Assembly: GCF_900142665.1 (NCBI RefSeq) | Contig: NZ_FRBR01000001.1 | Location: 620,001 to 684,000, forward strand | From: Roseovarius pacificus | GTDB taxonomy: Bacteria; Pseudomonadota; Alphaproteobacteria; Rhodobacterales; Rhodobacteraceae | Length of the DNA: 64,000 bases | Reading direction: 5' to 3' | Shown here: positions 35,564 to 45,863 of the stretch, piece after piece | Layout of the letters: every line of letters starts with the position of its first letter | Position numbering within the stretch: position 1 is the first letter of the stretch | Position numbers and translations under genes: made by a program | Notes under the pieces: generated by a model | What the model saw: only the letters and a program-made list of their open reading frames with translations | What the model was told of the DNA's origin: nothing | Databases searched by the model: none

Positions 35564-36065
35564 ACGCCCTGGCCTCGGAGCGCCTGCGCCCCAGCAGCGC
35601 CAACCCGCCAAACAGCCCTGCAAACAGGCCGTATCCCGCAAGGAACCCGATACCGGCAAGGCCCAGCCCGGCGCCGGTGACCGGCACGGCGGGCTTGAAA
35701 TCCCCCCAAGCCTTCTGCGCCAGTTCGAGATCGGTAAAACGACCTGCATTCAATATCTTACCAATCGTTGTTGACCTTCGGATCGCGGCCAGATCCTCAC
35801 TCAGCATCTGGTGACGGTTCAGCACGTAACCCATTGAAATTGCGCGCGCTTCGCCCATTCTGCCGCCCTGACGCAAATCTTCCAGCGCGGCCTCACGGTC
35901 AAGGCCAAGCCCCGCCGCATCCGCGTCGAACTGCGCCACCACCGCCGAAAGTTCCTCCACCGCACCTGAAAGACGCTGCGTATACTGTTGAGAATACTCG
36001 GGAAATTGCGACAGCCCGACCGCACCGGCCAAGCCGCCCGCCATGGCGATTGTCCTGATAATCAT
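35562..36065 (-). CDS. DUF2937 family membrane protein
   Basis: 167-residue protein of unknown function. It begins with a short hydrophobic segment, has a helical soluble middle part (PEYSQQYTQRLSGAVEELSAVVAQFDADA) and ends with two hydrophobic stretches (about 125-158) and a basic tail RRRSEARA. This layout fits DUF2937 proteins as I recall them. A perfect 8-bp hairpin lies just before its start and includes bases near its ribosome-binding site. Confidence 0.78.
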   Translation of the reverse strand: MIIRTIAMAGGLAGAVGLSQFPEYSQQYTQRLSGAVEELSAVVAQFDADAAGLGLDREAALEDLRQGGRMGEARAISMGYVLNRHQMLSEDLAAIRRSTTIGKILNAGRFTDLELAQKAWGDFKPAVPVTGAGLGLAGIGFLAGYGLFAGLFGGLALLGRRRSEARA

Positions 36066-36070
36066 ATGTC

Positions 36071-36091
36071 CTGCCTCTTTTTTAGAGGCAG
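36071..36091 (-). promoter_or_regulatory. Hairpin in DUF2937 leader
   Basis: CTGCCTCT and AGAGGCAG pair perfectly around a five-base A/T loop. The distal arm ends six bases before the DUF2937 ATG and includes the GGCAG part of its likely ribosome-binding site, so folding could limit translation. The T5 loop also allows a weak terminator for proS-distal reading from the other strand. Confidence 0.4.
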
Positions 36092-36101
36092 TATAGCAAT
36101 C

Positions 36102-37493
36102 TTACAGCCAGGTGTGGAACGACCGTTTCGCCATCGGCTCGGCACGGGCGACGGAATGGTGCGGAGCGTATATTTTCGCAACCTTTTCAACGGCTTGCTC
36201 CGGCGGCAATTCTTCGCTCCCGCCCGTCCGGCGGCAGGTCAGTTCGACCACCCCGTTCTTCAGCCCCCGCGGCCCCACCGTGATCCGCCACGGCAACCCG
36301 ATCAGATCCTGCGTCGCGAACTTCGCCCCCGCCCGGTCATCGGTATCGTCGTAAAGCGGCTCCAGCCCAAGGGCTTCGATGGATTTATAGATCGCCTCAC
36401 AGGCCGCGTCGGCCTCGCTATCCCCTTGTTTCAGATTGACAATTCCGACATGGAAGGGAGTCACGCCCTCGGGCCAGATGATGCCCTTGTCGTCATGGCT
36501 GGCCTCGATGATCGCCCCCACAAGGCGGCTCACCCCGATCCCGTGGCTGCCCATATGCACCGGCACGGGCTTGCCGTCCGGCCCCTGCACCGTCGCGCCC
36601 ATCGGCTCGGAATACTTTGTTCCGAAATAGAAAATCTGCCCCACCTCGATTCCCCGCGCCACCCGGCGGCGCCCTTCGGGAACCTGCTGGAACACGGCCT
36701 CGTCATGGGTTTCGTCCGTCCGCGCATACCGTGAGGTGAATTCCTCCAGCACCGCCTGACACTGCGCGACATCGTCATAGTCGATCTCACGGTCGCCAAA
36801 ACGCAGATCGGTGATCTCGCTGTCATAGAACACCTCGGACTCGCCGGTTTCGGCCAACACAAGGAATTCATGGGTATAATCGCCCCCGATCGGCCCCCCG
36901 TCGGCGCGCATCGGGATCGCTTGCAGGCCCATCCGCTCGTAGGTCCGCAGGTAGCTGACCAGATGACGGTTATAGGCGTGCAGCGCGTCTTCCTTGGTCA
37001 GATCGAAGTTATAGCCGTCCTTCATGAAAAATTCGCGCCCGCGCATCACACCGAACCGGGGGCGGATTTCGTCCCGGAATTTCCACTGGATATGATAGAG
37101 CGTCAGCGGCAGATCCTTGTAACTGCCCACGTGCGAGCGGAAAATATCGGTGATCAGCTCCTCGTTCGTCGGGCCGTACAGCATGTCGCGGTCATGCCGG
37201 TCGGTGATCCGCAACATTTCCTCGCCATAATCGTCATAGCGCCCCGATTCACGCCACAGATCCGCCGATTGCAGGGTCGGCATGAGCATCGGGATATGGC
37301 CCGCGCGCATCTGCTCCTCGTGAACGATGTTTTCCAGCTTGCGCAGCACCTTGAAACCAAGCGGAAGCCAGGAATAGATGCCGGCGCTGGCCTGCTTGAT
37401 CATGCCGGCCCGCAACATCAGGCGGTGGCTGGCGATCTGCGCCTCGGCAGGCGTTTCCTTGAGCACGGGCAGGAAGTAACGGGACAGGCGCAT
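36102..37493 (-). CDS. proS: Prolyl-tRNA synthetase, short type
   Basis: 463-residue class II aminoacyl-tRNA synthetase charging tRNA-Pro. Features are [25 protein letters not shown] at the start, motif 2 ([28 protein letters not shown]), motif 3 ([17 protein letters not shown]) and a C-terminal anticodon-binding domain. At this length it lacks the inserted editing domain of the E. coli type, as is usual in alphaproteobacteria. The ATG at 37493 is chosen over 37511, which would add only six residues not seen in the family. Confidence 0.95.
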   Translation of the reverse strand: MRLSRYFLPVLKETPAEAQIASHRLMLRAGMIKQASAGIYSWLPLGFKVLRKLENIVHEEQMRAGHIPMLMPTLQSADLWRESGRYDDYGEEMLRITDRHDRDMLYGPTNEELITDIFRSHVGSYKDLPLTLYHIQWKFRDEIRPRFGVMRGREFFMKDGYNFDLTKEDALHAYNRHLVSYLRTYERMGLQAIPMRADGGPIGGDYTHEFLVLAETGESEVFYDSEITDLRFGDREIDYDDVAQCQAVLEEFTSRYARTDETHDEAVFQQVPEGRRRVARGIEVGQIFYFGTKYSEPMGATVQGPDGKPVPVHMGSHGIGVSRLVGAIIEASHDDKGIIWPEGVTPFHVGIVNLKQGDSEADAACEAIYKSIEALGLEPLYDDTDDRAGAKFATQDLIGLPWRITVGPRGLKNGVVELTCRRTGGSEELPPEQAVEKVAKIYAPHHSVARAEPMAKRSFHTWL

Positions 37494-37643
37494 GTTGGAC
37501 CCTCGCGGCAAATTTGCGTTTTGCCCCGTTTATGGCTTTGCGCCCTGGCAGACAAGCCATCGCAAGCCGTTTTCGCGCCGCCCGCTCTTGCAAGCCCGGC
37601 CCGCTTGGGCGATGTCTAAGAGCCAACAACCACCGAGGCGCGC

Positions 37644-38708
37644 ATGGCTCTGCCGGTCAAGACACAGATGAAATACTGGGGCATCGCATCGGCGGTGATC
37701 CTGATCGTGCTGTGGTTTCTGGGCGACGTGATCCTGCCCTTCGTTCTGGGCGGCGCAATTGCTTATTTCCTTGATCCTGTCGCCGACCGGCTGGAGCGCA
37801 TGGGCGCCACCCGCGCCGTCGCAGTAACCGTGATCACGCTGATCGCGCTGATGATTTTCGCAATCATGGCGCTGCTCGTGGTGCCGACCCTGATCGAACA
37901 GACGGTCAGCCTGTTCGAAACCGCGCCCAAGCTGGTCAACAGGTTTCAGGAGGCCCTGACCCAACGCTTCCCCTCGATCGTCGATCAGGAATCGACCCTG
38001 CGCAAATCGCTGATCGCCCTCGGAGAAACGATTCGGGACCGCGGGGGCGAAGTTCTGCAATCCGTGCTCAGTTCGGCGGCATCGCTGATCAACGTGGTCC
38101 TGCTGTTCGTGATCGTGCCGGTCGTGGCGTTTTACCTGCTTTATGACTGGGATCGCATGATCGCCTCCATCGACGACCTGCTGCCGCGCGACCACGCGCC
38201 GGTGATCCGCAAGCTGGCGGGGCAAATCGACAACACGCTGGCCAGCTTCATTCGCGGCATGGGCACGGTATGCCTGATCCTCGGCACCTATTATGCCGTC
38301 GCGCTGATGCTGGTGGGGCTGCAATTCGGCCTTGTGGTCGGGGCCGTGGCCGGGCTGATCACCTTCATTCCTTACGTGGGCGCGGTGGTGGGCGGCGCCC
38401 TGGCCATCGGGCTGGCGCTGTTCCAGTTCTGGGGCGACTGGCTGTCGATCGGCCTTGTCGCGGGCATCTTCGCACTGGGGCAGGTGATCGAAGGCAACGT
38501 CCTGACCCCCAAGCTGGTCGGCAATTCGGTCGGCTTGCACCCTGTCTGGCTGATCTTCGCGCTGTCGGTCTTCGGCGCGCTCTTCGGCTTCGTGGGGATG
38601 CTTGTGGCCGTGCCGGTGGCCGCCGCCATCGGGGTTCTGGCGCGCTTTGCGATCAGCCAATACACCAACAGCCGCCTCTATCGCGGCCTGTCGCAAACGG
38701 ACGACTGA
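37644..38708 (+). CDS. AI-2E family (PerM-like) transporter
   Basis: 354-residue inner-membrane protein with about seven or eight helices. The family opening (MALPVKTQMKYWGIASAVIL) and the conserved C-terminal half (PYVGAVVGGALAIGLALFQ, GNVLTPKLVGNSVGLHPVW, GFVGMLVAVPVAA) are typical. Some members export autoinducer-2, others act as sodium/proton antiporters; the substrate here is unknown. The stop TGA overlaps the hdaA start by one base, linking the two genes as is common in alphaproteobacteria. Confidence 0.87.
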   Translation: MALPVKTQMKYWGIASAVILIVLWFLGDVILPFVLGGAIAYFLDPVADRLERMGATRAVAVTVITLIALMIFAIMALLVVPTLIEQTVSLFETAPKLVNRFQEALTQRFPSIVDQESTLRKSLIALGETIRDRGGEVLQSVLSSAASLINVVLLFVIVPVVAFYLLYDWDRMIASIDDLLPRDHAPVIRKLAGQIDNTLASFIRGMGTVCLILGTYYAVALMLVGLQFGLVVGAVAGLITFIPYVGAVVGGALAIGLALFQFWGDWLSIGLVAGIFALGQVIEGNVLTPKLVGNSVGLHPVWLIFALSVFGALFGFVGMLVAVPVAAAIGVLARFAISQYTNSRLYRGLSQTDD

Positions 38709-39376
38709 TGGCCGAACAACTCAGCTTTGACCTGCCCGTGCGCGAGGCACGGGGCCGCGAGGATTTCTTTGTCTCTCCCGCCAATGCCGAGGCCGTGGCG
38801 ATGATCGAAGGCTGGCAGGGCTGGCCCTCGCACAAGCTGGTCCTGACCGGCCCGCCGGGGTCCGGAAAGACGCATCTGGTCCATGTCTGGGCCGCGCTGT
38901 CGGGCGCGCGCATCGTCTCTGCGGCAGATCTGCCCGAGGCCGACATTCCCGATCTGGCCAGCGGTCCTGTCGCCATCGAGGATTGCGACGCCATCGCCGG
39001 GAACCGCCCCGCCGAAGAGGCCCTGTTTCACCTCCACAATCTTGCAATGGCCGAGGGGCGTTCGATCCTGTTCACCGCCGAAAAGCCCGCCAACCTGTGG
39101 AACCTCACCCTGCCCGATCTGGCCAGCCGGATGCAGGGCACCCCCGCCAGCCCGCTGCATGAACCCGACGATACGCTGCTTGGGGTCGTCCTGATGAAAC
39201 TTCTGGCCGACCGGCAATTGTCGCCCACGCCCAACACGGTGCCCTATCTGGTGCGCCGCATCGACCGCTCTTTCGCCGCTGCGCGCGACGTCGTGGCCCG
39301 GCTGGATTCGCTGTCCCTGTCCACGGGCCGGCCGATCAATCGCGCGCTTGCGGCAAAGCTGCTGGACAATGCCTGA
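38708..39376 (+). CDS. hdaA: HdaA, DnaA-inactivating AAA+ protein
   Basis: 222-residue DnaA-like ATPase without the DNA-binding domain. It starts MAEQLSFDLPVREARGREDFFVSPAN, with a QLSFDLP clamp-binding peptide at 4-10 that should contact the DNA polymerase sliding clamp. Walker A is TGPPGSGKTHL and the sensor region ends with RRIDRSFAAARDVV. In Caulobacter HdaA triggers hydrolysis of DnaA-ATP after initiation. Its start overlaps the upstream transporter stop. Confidence 0.9.
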   Translation: MAEQLSFDLPVREARGREDFFVSPANAEAVAMIEGWQGWPSHKLVLTGPPGSGKTHLVHVWAALSGARIVSAADLPEADIPDLASGPVAIEDCDAIAGNRPAEEALFHLHNLAMAEGRSILFTAEKPANLWNLTLPDLASRMQGTPASPLHEPDDTLLGVVLMKLLADRQLSPTPNTVPYLVRRIDRSFAAARDVVARLDSLSLSTGRPINRALAAKLLDNA

Positions 39377-39431
39377 AACCGGCGGCAGACTCGGTCATCT
39401 TCCCGTTACATGACACCGCCATAAGGCCCGC

Positions 39432-41606
39432 ATGACACAAGCAGATTTCCTCAAATCCCCGATGCCCGAAGCGACCGAAATGCCCGATCTCGATCAAGAG
39501 GGGCCGGGACGTTTCTATAACCGCGAACTCAGCTGGCTGGGGTTCAACTGGCGCGTATTGGAAGAAGCGCAGAATACGCGGGTTCCCCTGCTGGAACGGC
39601 TGCGTTTCCTGTCGATCTCGGCCACCAACCTGGACGAATTCTACAACGTGCGCGTGGCCGGTCTGCGCGAGCTGGCCCATGCCGGCAACACCACCCCCGC
39701 CGCCGACGGGCTGACCCCCGCCGAACAGCTTGTGCTGATCAACGAGGACGCGCGCAAACTGCTCGAGGCGCAACAGGACACCTACGAAACCCTGCGCCGC
39801 GAGATGGAGGACGAGAACATCTCGATCCTCGACAATACCAGCCTGACGGCGGATGACCGCGCCTATCTGGCCGATGTCTTCCTGAACAACGTGTTTCCGG
39901 TCCTGTCGCCCCTGGCGATCGACCCGGCGCACCCCTTCCCCTTCATTCCCAACCTCGGCTACTCGCTCGCCCTTCAGCTCGAGCGCAAATCCGACAAGCG
40001 CCCCCTGCAAGCGCTGCTGCCCATCCCGCAGCAGATCGACCGTTTCGTCAGCCTGCCCGCCCCCCATGGCACCCACCGGGTGATCCCGTTGGAGGAATTG
40101 CTGCTGGTGCATCTCGACAGCCTGTTCCCCGGCTACAAGCACAAGGGGCACTGTTCCTTCCGGGTGCTGCGCGACAGCGATCTGGAAGTCGAGGAAGAGG
40201 CCGAGGATCTGGTGCGCGAATTCGAGGTCGCCCTGAAACGCCGCCGCCGCGGCGAAGTGGTGCGCATGAAGATTTCCTCGGGCGCCCCCGAGGCCCTGCG
40301 CCGCGTCATCATGGACGAACTGCACGTCAACCCCGACGAGGTGGTCGAGGTCGAAGGCATGATCGGGCTGGCGGACCTCAAGGAGCTGGTGCTCGAGGAC
40401 CGTCCCGACCTGCTGTGGCCGTCCTTCACGCCACGTGTCCCCGAACGGGTGCAGGATCACGACGGCGACATGTTCGCGGCGATCCGGCAAAAGGACATGC
40501 TGCTGCACCACCCTTACGAAACCTTTGACATGGTGGTGCGGTTTCTGGCGCAGGCCGCGCGCGACCCCGACGTGGTGGCGATCAAGCAGACGCTTTACCG
40601 CACGTCCAAGGACAGCCCCATCGTCAGCGCCCTGTGCGAAGCCGCCGAAGACGGCAAATCGGTCACCGCGCTGGTCGAACTGAAAGCCCGCTTTGACGAG
40701 GCCGCCAATATCCGCCAGTCCCGACGGCTGGAGCGTTCGGGCGCGCATGTGGTCTATGGCTTTCTCGATCTGAAAACCCACGCCAAGATTTCCACCGTGG
40801 TCCGCCGCGAAGGCGATCAGCTGGTGACCTATACCCATTACGGCACCGGCAACTATCACCCGATCACCGCGCGCATCTATACCGATCTCAGCCTGTTCAC
40901 CTGCGATGCCGCGCTCGGGCGGGACGCAACCAAGGTGTTCAACTACCTGTCGGGCTACGCGCAGCCCGAAAGGCTGGAGAACCTTGCGATCTCGCCGATC
41001 ACGCTCAAACCGCGCCTGCTCGAGATGATCGCGAACGAGGCCGAGAACGCCCGCAACGGCAAGCCCGCCGCGATCTGGGCCAAGATGAACGCGCTGATCG
41101 AACCCGATGTGATCGACGCGCTCTATGCCGCCAGCCAGGCGGGCGTGAAAATCAGCCTCGTGGTGCGCGGCATCTGCGGCCTGCGCCCTGGCGTCAAGGG
41201 GCTCAGCGACAACATTCGCGTCAAATCCATCGTCGGGCGTTTCCTTGAGCATTCGCGCATCGTCTGTTTCGGCAACGGGGCCGACCTGCCCTCGAAAAAG
41301 GCGCGGGTCTATATCAGTTCCGCCGACTGGATGGGCCGCAACCTGAATCGCCGCGTCGAAACGCTGGTCGAAATCCAGAACCCGACCGTCAAGGCACAGA
41401 TCGTCAGTCAGGTGATGGCCGCCAACATGGCCGACATCGCGCAAAGCTGGGTGATGGCCCCCGACGGCAGTTTTACCCGCGCCGACCCGCCCGAAGGCGC
41501 GTTCGCCTTCAACTGTCACCGCTTCTTCATGGAGAACCCGTCGCTGTCCGGGCGCGGATCGGCCGGGGCGTCGGACGTCCCCAAACTGACCCACACCGAA
41601 GATTGA
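39432..41606 (+). CDS. ppk: Polyphosphate kinase 1
   Basis: 724-residue enzyme that reversibly polymerises the ATP gamma-phosphate into polyphosphate. The N-terminal domain begins with [20 protein letters not shown], and the catalytic half contains [13 protein letters not shown], the [10 protein letters not shown] motif with histidines at about 469 and 476, LEHSRIVCF and [16 protein letters not shown]. Its length fits the family. It is followed after 52 bp by ppx, so synthesis and degradation of polyphosphate are encoded together. Confidence 0.96.
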   Translation: MTQADFLKSPMPEATEMPDLDQEGPGRFYNRELSWLGFNWRVLEEAQNTRVPLLERLRFLSISATNLDEFYNVRVAGLRELAHAGNTTPAADGLTPAEQLVLINEDARKLLEAQQDTYETLRREMEDENISILDNTSLTADDRAYLADVFLNNVFPVLSPLAIDPAHPFPFIPNLGYSLALQLERKSDKRPLQALLPIPQQIDRFVSLPAPHGTHRVIPLEELLLVHLDSLFPGYKHKGHCSFRVLRDSDLEVEEEAEDLVREFEVALKRRRRGEVVRMKISSGAPEALRRVIMDELHVNPDEVVEVEGMIGLADLKELVLEDRPDLLWPSFTPRVPERVQDHDGDMFAAIRQKDMLLHHPYETFDMVVRFLAQAARDPDVVAIKQTLYRTSKDSPIVSALCEAAEDGKSVTALVELKARFDEAANIRQSRRLERSGAHVVYGFLDLKTHAKISTVVRREGDQLVTYTHYGTGNYHPITARIYTDLSLFTCDAALGRDATKVFNYLSGYAQPERLENLAISPITLKPRLLEMIANEAENARNGKPAAIWAKMNALIEPDVIDALYAASQAGVKISLVVRGICGLRPGVKGLSDNIRVKSIVGRFLEHSRIVCFGNGADLPSKKARVYISSADWMGRNLNRRVETLVEIQNPTVKAQIVSQVMAANMADIAQSWVMAPDGSFTRADPPEGAFAFNCHRFFMENPSLSGRGSAGASDVPKLTHTED

Positions 41607-41658
41607 CGGCCCCGCCCTGCTATCGCATACAGAACACCCGAAGCGACCCGAGGGGCAA

Positions 41659-43206
41659 ATGGACGGCACCAACGATCCGGCGCAGGAAGATGGCGGGCCT
41701 TTTGGCCGCCCTCTGTTCGACAAACCCTCGGCCCGCGCGCTCAGCCGCGTGGGCGTGGTCGATGTCGGCTCCAACTCGGTCCGGCTGGTGGTGTTCGACG
41801 GCGCGGCGCGCAGCCCGGCCTATTTCTACAACGAGAAAATCATGTGCGCGCTTGGCGCGGGCATGTCCGAAACCGGGCGCCTCAACCCCGAAGGGCGCGT
41901 TCGCGCACTCGAAGCGCTCAAGCGGTTCAGGCTGTTGGGTGACGGGATGGGCACCGGCCCGCTGGTGGCCGTCGCCACGGCGGCGGTGCGCGACGCCGAA
42001 GACGGCCCCGAATTCCGCGACGAGGTCGAACGCGAAACCGGCATCCGCCTCTGGGTGATAGACGGTCGCGAAGAGGCACGCCTGTCGGCGCAGGGCGTAT
42101 TGCTGGGCTGGCCCGGCTCTTATGGTCTCGTCTGCGATATCGGCGGCTCTTCCATGGAACTGGCCGAGATCAACGGCGGCACGGTGGGCAAGCGCATGTC
42201 GTCTTCGCTCGGGCCGCTGAAACTGCGTGACCTCAAGGGTGGCAAGAAGGCCCGCAAGGCGCAAATCCACGACACCATCGCACGGATGCGTCAGGAACTG
42301 GGCGAACAGAAAAACCGCCTGTTCCTTGTGGGCGGCTCATGGCGGGCCATCGCCAAGATCGACATGGAACGCCGGGGCTATCCCCTGCATGTGCTGCACG
42401 AATACCGCATGACGCCCAAGGCCGTGCGTGAAACCGCCAAGTATATCGAAAAGAACGATCTCGAAGAGCTGCGCAACCGCGCGGATGTGTCTTCGGCCCG
42501 CGCCGCCCTTGTGCCCTACGCCATCGAGGTCCTGCGCGAGGTGGTGCGCACCTTCAAACCCCACGACATCGCCGTCTCCAGCTATGGCATCCGCGAGGGG
42601 CTGCTTTACGAACAGATGCCCCAGCAACTGCGCGATCGCGATCCCCTGATCGAATCCTGCCGCTTTGCCGAGGCCAAGGATGCCCGCATCCCCGGATTTG
42701 GCCGCGTAGTGTACGATTTCATCGAACCGCTTTTCAAATCCGCCAAACCCGACCGCCGCCGCATCATCAAGGCAGCCTGCCTGCTGCACGATGTCAGCTG
42801 GCGCTCGCACCCCGATTACCGCGCCGAGGATTGCTTCGACAACGCGACCCGCGCCAACCTTGGCGGACTGAAACATTCCGAACGGGTCTATCTGGGCCTT
42901 GCCCTGCTGCACCGCTATTCCAACAAGCGCGAAGGCACCCGGTTCGCGGATCTCTACGACCTGATCAGCGAGCGCGACGCCCAACAGGCCGAAGTTCTGG
43001 GCAAGGCGATGCGCTTTGCCGCCATGCTATGGCTGCGCAAGGACGCGAAACTGGGGCAGATGCGCTGGTATCCCAAGAAAAAACAGCTCGAACTCAGCCT
43101 GTCCCCCGAAGCCGCGCCGCTGTTCGGCGAAGTGGCCCAAGCGCGGTTTCAGTCCCTCGCCGCCTCGCTCGGGGCCGAGCCCGCCATCAGGACAGCGCGA
43201 AAATAG
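41659..43206 (+). CDS. ppx: Exopolyphosphatase (Ppx/GppA family)
   Basis: 515-residue phosphatase of the sugar kinase/Hsp70 fold that removes terminal phosphate from polyphosphate or pppGpp. Phosphate-binding motifs are VVDVGSNSVRLVVFD, IDGREEARLSAQGV and CDIGGSSMELAEI. The C-terminal half is a helical HD-like domain with LLHDVSWRSHPDYRAEDCF. The short leader MDGTNDPAQEDGG is polar and cytoplasmic. Likely co-transcribed with ppk. Confidence 0.93.
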   Translation: MDGTNDPAQEDGGPFGRPLFDKPSARALSRVGVVDVGSNSVRLVVFDGAARSPAYFYNEKIMCALGAGMSETGRLNPEGRVRALEALKRFRLLGDGMGTGPLVAVATAAVRDAEDGPEFRDEVERETGIRLWVIDGREEARLSAQGVLLGWPGSYGLVCDIGGSSMELAEINGGTVGKRMSSSLGPLKLRDLKGGKKARKAQIHDTIARMRQELGEQKNRLFLVGGSWRAIAKIDMERRGYPLHVLHEYRMTPKAVRETAKYIEKNDLEELRNRADVSSARAALVPYAIEVLREVVRTFKPHDIAVSSYGIREGLLYEQMPQQLRDRDPLIESCRFAEAKDARIPGFGRVVYDFIEPLFKSAKPDRRRIIKAACLLHDVSWRSHPDYRAEDCFDNATRANLGGLKHSERVYLGLALLHRYSNKREGTRFADLYDLISERDAQQAEVLGKAMRFAAMLWLRKDAKLGQMRWYPKKKQLELSLSPEAAPLFGEVAQARFQSLAASLGAEPAIRTARK

Positions 43207-43209
43207 CCC

Positions 43210-43584
43210 TCAGATCTCGATCTCGCCATCTTCGAGCGGCGGCGCGGCTTCGGGCTCTTTCGGGGTCTTGCGGCGCAGGATGATATCGCCGTTGGGCAGC
43301 ATCTCGGGCGGGTGATAGGCGTTCAGATCGTCGATCTGGCCCATCAACTCGCCAAAGGCCGGGCCCATCTCCTCGACAAAGCGGCGCAGTTCCGGCCCCA
43401 TGGTTTCGGCCAAGCCCTTCAGGTCGTTCACCGCGGGTTCCATCTCGCGCATGATCCCGTCCAGAAACATCCGCGCCCCGCGCTCCATCAACGAGGGGCC
43501 GGTCTCGTCCTCGTCGGTTTCCTGCGCATGAAGCGGCAGGGCAAGGCACAGGGCAGTCGCCGATATCAGGGCAATACGTGTCAT
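43210..43584 (-). CDS. Small secreted acidic protein, unknown function
   Basis: 124 residues with a signal peptide (about 1-20, LISATALCLALPLHA). The mature protein is strongly acidic and helix-rich (MERGARMFLDGIMREMEPAVNDLKGL, LRRFVEEMGPAFGELMGQID), with methionine-rich helices, followed by the segment HPPEMLPNGDIILRRK and an acidic tail DGEIEI. It resembles small secreted proteins widespread in Rhodobacteraceae, but I know no function. It is convergent with ppx, three bases away. Confidence 0.75.
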   Translation of the reverse strand: MTRIALISATALCLALPLHAQETDEDETGPSLMERGARMFLDGIMREMEPAVNDLKGLAETMGPELRRFVEEMGPAFGELMGQIDDLNAYHPPEMLPNGDIILRRKTPKEPEAAPPLEDGEIEI

Positions 43585-43620
43585 GCCGCCAATATAAGCG
43601 CAGCCGGTGACGAATTTAAG

Positions 43621-44652
43621 TCACAACACGATATCCATCGTCACCGGGAAATGATCCGACGCGGCGATCAGCGCCTCACGCAGTTCCGGCACCTTCCAGC
43701 AGCCAGGATCGTCGAACGGATGCCAGATGCGCCAATCGGGCCGTCTGGCCGCCAGATCGGACGACACCATGATGTAATCCAGCAGCGCCTGAAGGTACCG
43801 TTTCTCGCTGGTCAGGTAGAACCGCGCGGTCGTGTTCACCGCGCCGATCCGCCGGGTCAGCGCAAGATGCGCATGCGGGTCGCTCAGACAAAACGCGCCG
43901 CCATCCCCCTCGCCCATGATGATCTCGACCGAAGAGCGCCCGAACAGGTGCTCGTATTCGTCCAGACCGGGGCCGTCATTCAGATCGCCCAGCACGATCA
44001 TCGGTTCTCCGTCGCGCAGATGTCCCTCGATCCGGCGGCGCAACCAGACCGCCTGCGCCTGCTGCTTGCGCCGGTTGGCGATGGCCATGCGCATGATCTG
44101 ATCGCGGGTGCGCGCCCCGTGCGGCGCCTTGGATTTCAGATGCGCGCCGATCATGCGAAACGCGAAACCGCCAGCGGTTTCGCAAGCCAGCTCCAGCGGC
44201 GGCTTGGAAAACTCCACCCGATCCTCGGTATCGTCGATATCCAGGTCGATCCGGAACACCCCGTCAAAGCGCGGTGCCTCATCACTCCCTTTCTCCGGCG
44301 TCAACACGCCCCTGGGATCGTGACGGCAACTCAGCACATCGGGATCGTAAAGCAGCGCGATTTCCTGCTGGGTGTCATTGGTGAACCCCACCACCGCCTT
44401 GCGCGCCCGGATCTGCGCAAACGCGGCAAAGGTCTCGAGCGCGGCGACGGTCGTCCGCTTGCCATTGTGATCGGGCGCCTCGATCACCATCACCGCATCG
44501 GCATCGAGCGCGGTGAACACGATCCCGAGCGCCGCCAGCTGATCGGCCCGCGTCACATTATGACGGCCGGACCATTCCCCATCGGCCAGCAACTGACCGG
44601 CATCGTCGAACAGGGCATTGAACCACTCGACATTATAGGTGGCGATCCGCAT
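43621..44652 (-). CDS. Endonuclease/exonuclease/phosphatase domain protein
   Basis: 343-residue protein with an EEP (DNase I-like) fold. The start MRIATYNVEWFNALFD and the later EAPDHNGKRTT, IGAHLKSKAPHG, VLGDLNDGPGLDEYE and SDHFPVTMDIVL are the metal- and phosphate-binding elements of this superfamily. No signal peptide is present, so it is cytoplasmic. Substrate could be nucleic acid or a phosphodiester; it does not look like XthA. It overlaps the J-domain gene upstream by 20 bases. Confidence 0.85.
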   Translation of the reverse strand: MRIATYNVEWFNALFDDAGQLLADGEWSGRHNVTRADQLAALGIVFTALDADAVMVIEAPDHNGKRTTVAALETFAAFAQIRARKAVVGFTNDTQQEIALLYDPDVLSCRHDPRGVLTPEKGSDEAPRFDGVFRIDLDIDDTEDRVEFSKPPLELACETAGGFAFRMIGAHLKSKAPHGARTRDQIMRMAIANRRKQQAQAVWLRRRIEGHLRDGEPMIVLGDLNDGPGLDEYEHLFGRSSVEIIMGEGDGGAFCLSDPHAHLALTRRIGAVNTTARFYLTSEKRYLQALLDYIMVSSDLAARRPDWRIWHPFDDPGCWKVPELREALIAASDHFPVTMDIVL

Positions 44653-45331
44653 GGCTCTCCTTCTGGCTGATCTCTTCCCAGGCCCGGTTGATATCGACCA
44701 TGCGCTTTTCGGCCAGCTTGATCGCCTCCTCGGGGACGCCCCGCGCGATCATCCGGTCGGGGTGGCTCTCGCGCACATGCTTCTGCCAGACCTTCCTGAT
44801 GTCGCGGATCTCCATATCCGGGCTGACGCCCAGAACGTCATAAGGGTCCGGCTCGGCATCCGTCACGAAGCGGCTGCGCAACCGGCGGAAATCGCTCTCT
44901 TGCAGGCCGAAAATCTCGGCCACCCGGCGCAGGAAATCGTCCTCGTTCGGGTGGTACTGGCCATCGGCCATGGCGATATGAAACAGCCCCTCCATCAGGT
45001 CGCACAAGGTGCCATCCTGTCCGTCGAACATGCGCCGGATGCGCGTGGCATAGTCCTCGAACCCGGCCACGTCCTGCCGCGCCAGGTTGAACACCCGCGC
45101 CGCGCCCGCCTCGTCTTCGCGCGCAATCTGGAACACCTCGCGAAAGGCCGTCACCTCGTCACGGGTCACCAGACCGTCGGCCTTGGCCATCTTGGCCCCA
45201 AGCGCGATCACGGCAATGGTAAAGGCGACGCTGCGCTCGGGCGGGCTGCGCAGCCTGTCGAAAACAGCGCTCAACCCCTCGCCCTTGGCAAGGGCCGAGA
45301 CGGCTTCGGTTATACGGGTCCAGATCGACAT
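44633..45331 (-). CDS. TerB-like/J-domain protein (DjlA-like)
   Basis: 232-residue soluble protein with a TerB-like helical domain (about 25-150, AKMAKADGLVTRDEVTAFREVF, IAMADGQYHPNEDDFLRRVAEIF) and a C-terminal J domain (PYDVLGVSPDMEIRDIRKVW, HPDRM) containing the essential HPD. This resembles DjlA but lacks its membrane anchor, so it may be a cytoplasmic DnaK co-chaperone. The start used is an ATG nine bases inside a GTG-initiated frame. Confidence 0.86.
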   Translation of the reverse strand: MSIWTRITEAVSALAKGEGLSAVFDRLRSPPERSVAFTIAVIALGAKMAKADGLVTRDEVTAFREVFQIAREDEAGAARVFNLARQDVAGFEDYATRIRRMFDGQDGTLCDLMEGLFHIAMADGQYHPNEDDFLRRVAEIFGLQESDFRRLRSRFVTDAEPDPYDVLGVSPDMEIRDIRKVWQKHVRESHPDRMIARGVPEEAIKLAEKRMVDINRAWEEISQKESHADRHL

Positions 45332-45374
45332 GGGCGGCACCCTAGAGCGTTTCGCCGGGCTTGTCAGCGCGGGC

Positions 45375-45863
45375 TCAAAGACATTTCTGCAAAAGAATCA
45401 GATCCATCCACCGGTCGAACTTCCATCCCACCTGCGGCAGAACGGCCACCCGCGTATAGCCCAGCCGTTCATGAAACCCGACCCCGCCGGGATTTTCACC
45501 GCTGACTCCCGCGATCATCGAATGCATTCCGCCCGCCCTCGCGTGATCCTCAAGTGCGCTCATCAATACGCGCCCCACACCGCGCCCACGCGCGCCACCG
45601 GGCAGCATGATACTATGCTCTCCGGTGCGGGCATATCCCGGCCCGCCGCGAAACTGCTTGTAACTGGCAAATCCCAACACCCGCCCATCCTCTTCGGCCA
45701 GAAGATACCCATGGCCCTGCGCGCGCCGCTCGGCGATCTCGGACCGAACCTCCCGCGCCGTCTTTTCCTGGCTGTTGAAGGTGATCGCCGTGTCCCGGAT
45801 CACCGGGTTCACGATATCCGCAATCGCCTGCGCATCTGCGTCCGACGCCGCGCGCAGGATCAT
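45375..45863 (-). CDS. PAT/MddA-like GNAT acetyltransferase
   Basis: 162-residue acetyltransferase of the phosphinothricin / methionine sulfoximine acetyltransferase group. Characteristic are MILRAASDADAQAIADIVN, the core HSIMLPGGARGRGVGRVLMSAL with its acetyl-CoA loop, MIAGVSGENPGGVGFHERLGY, and KFDRWMDLILLQK at the end. Natural substrates of chromosomal members are methionine derivatives or similar amino acids. It overlaps the VOC gene upstream by four bases (ATGA). Confidence 0.88.
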   Translation of the reverse strand: MILRAASDADAQAIADIVNPVIRDTAITFNSQEKTAREVRSEIAERRAQGHGYLLAEEDGRVLGFASYKQFRGGPGYARTGEHSIMLPGGARGRGVGRVLMSALEDHARAGGMHSMIAGVSGENPGGVGFHERLGYTRVAVLPQVGWKFDRWMDLILLQKCL

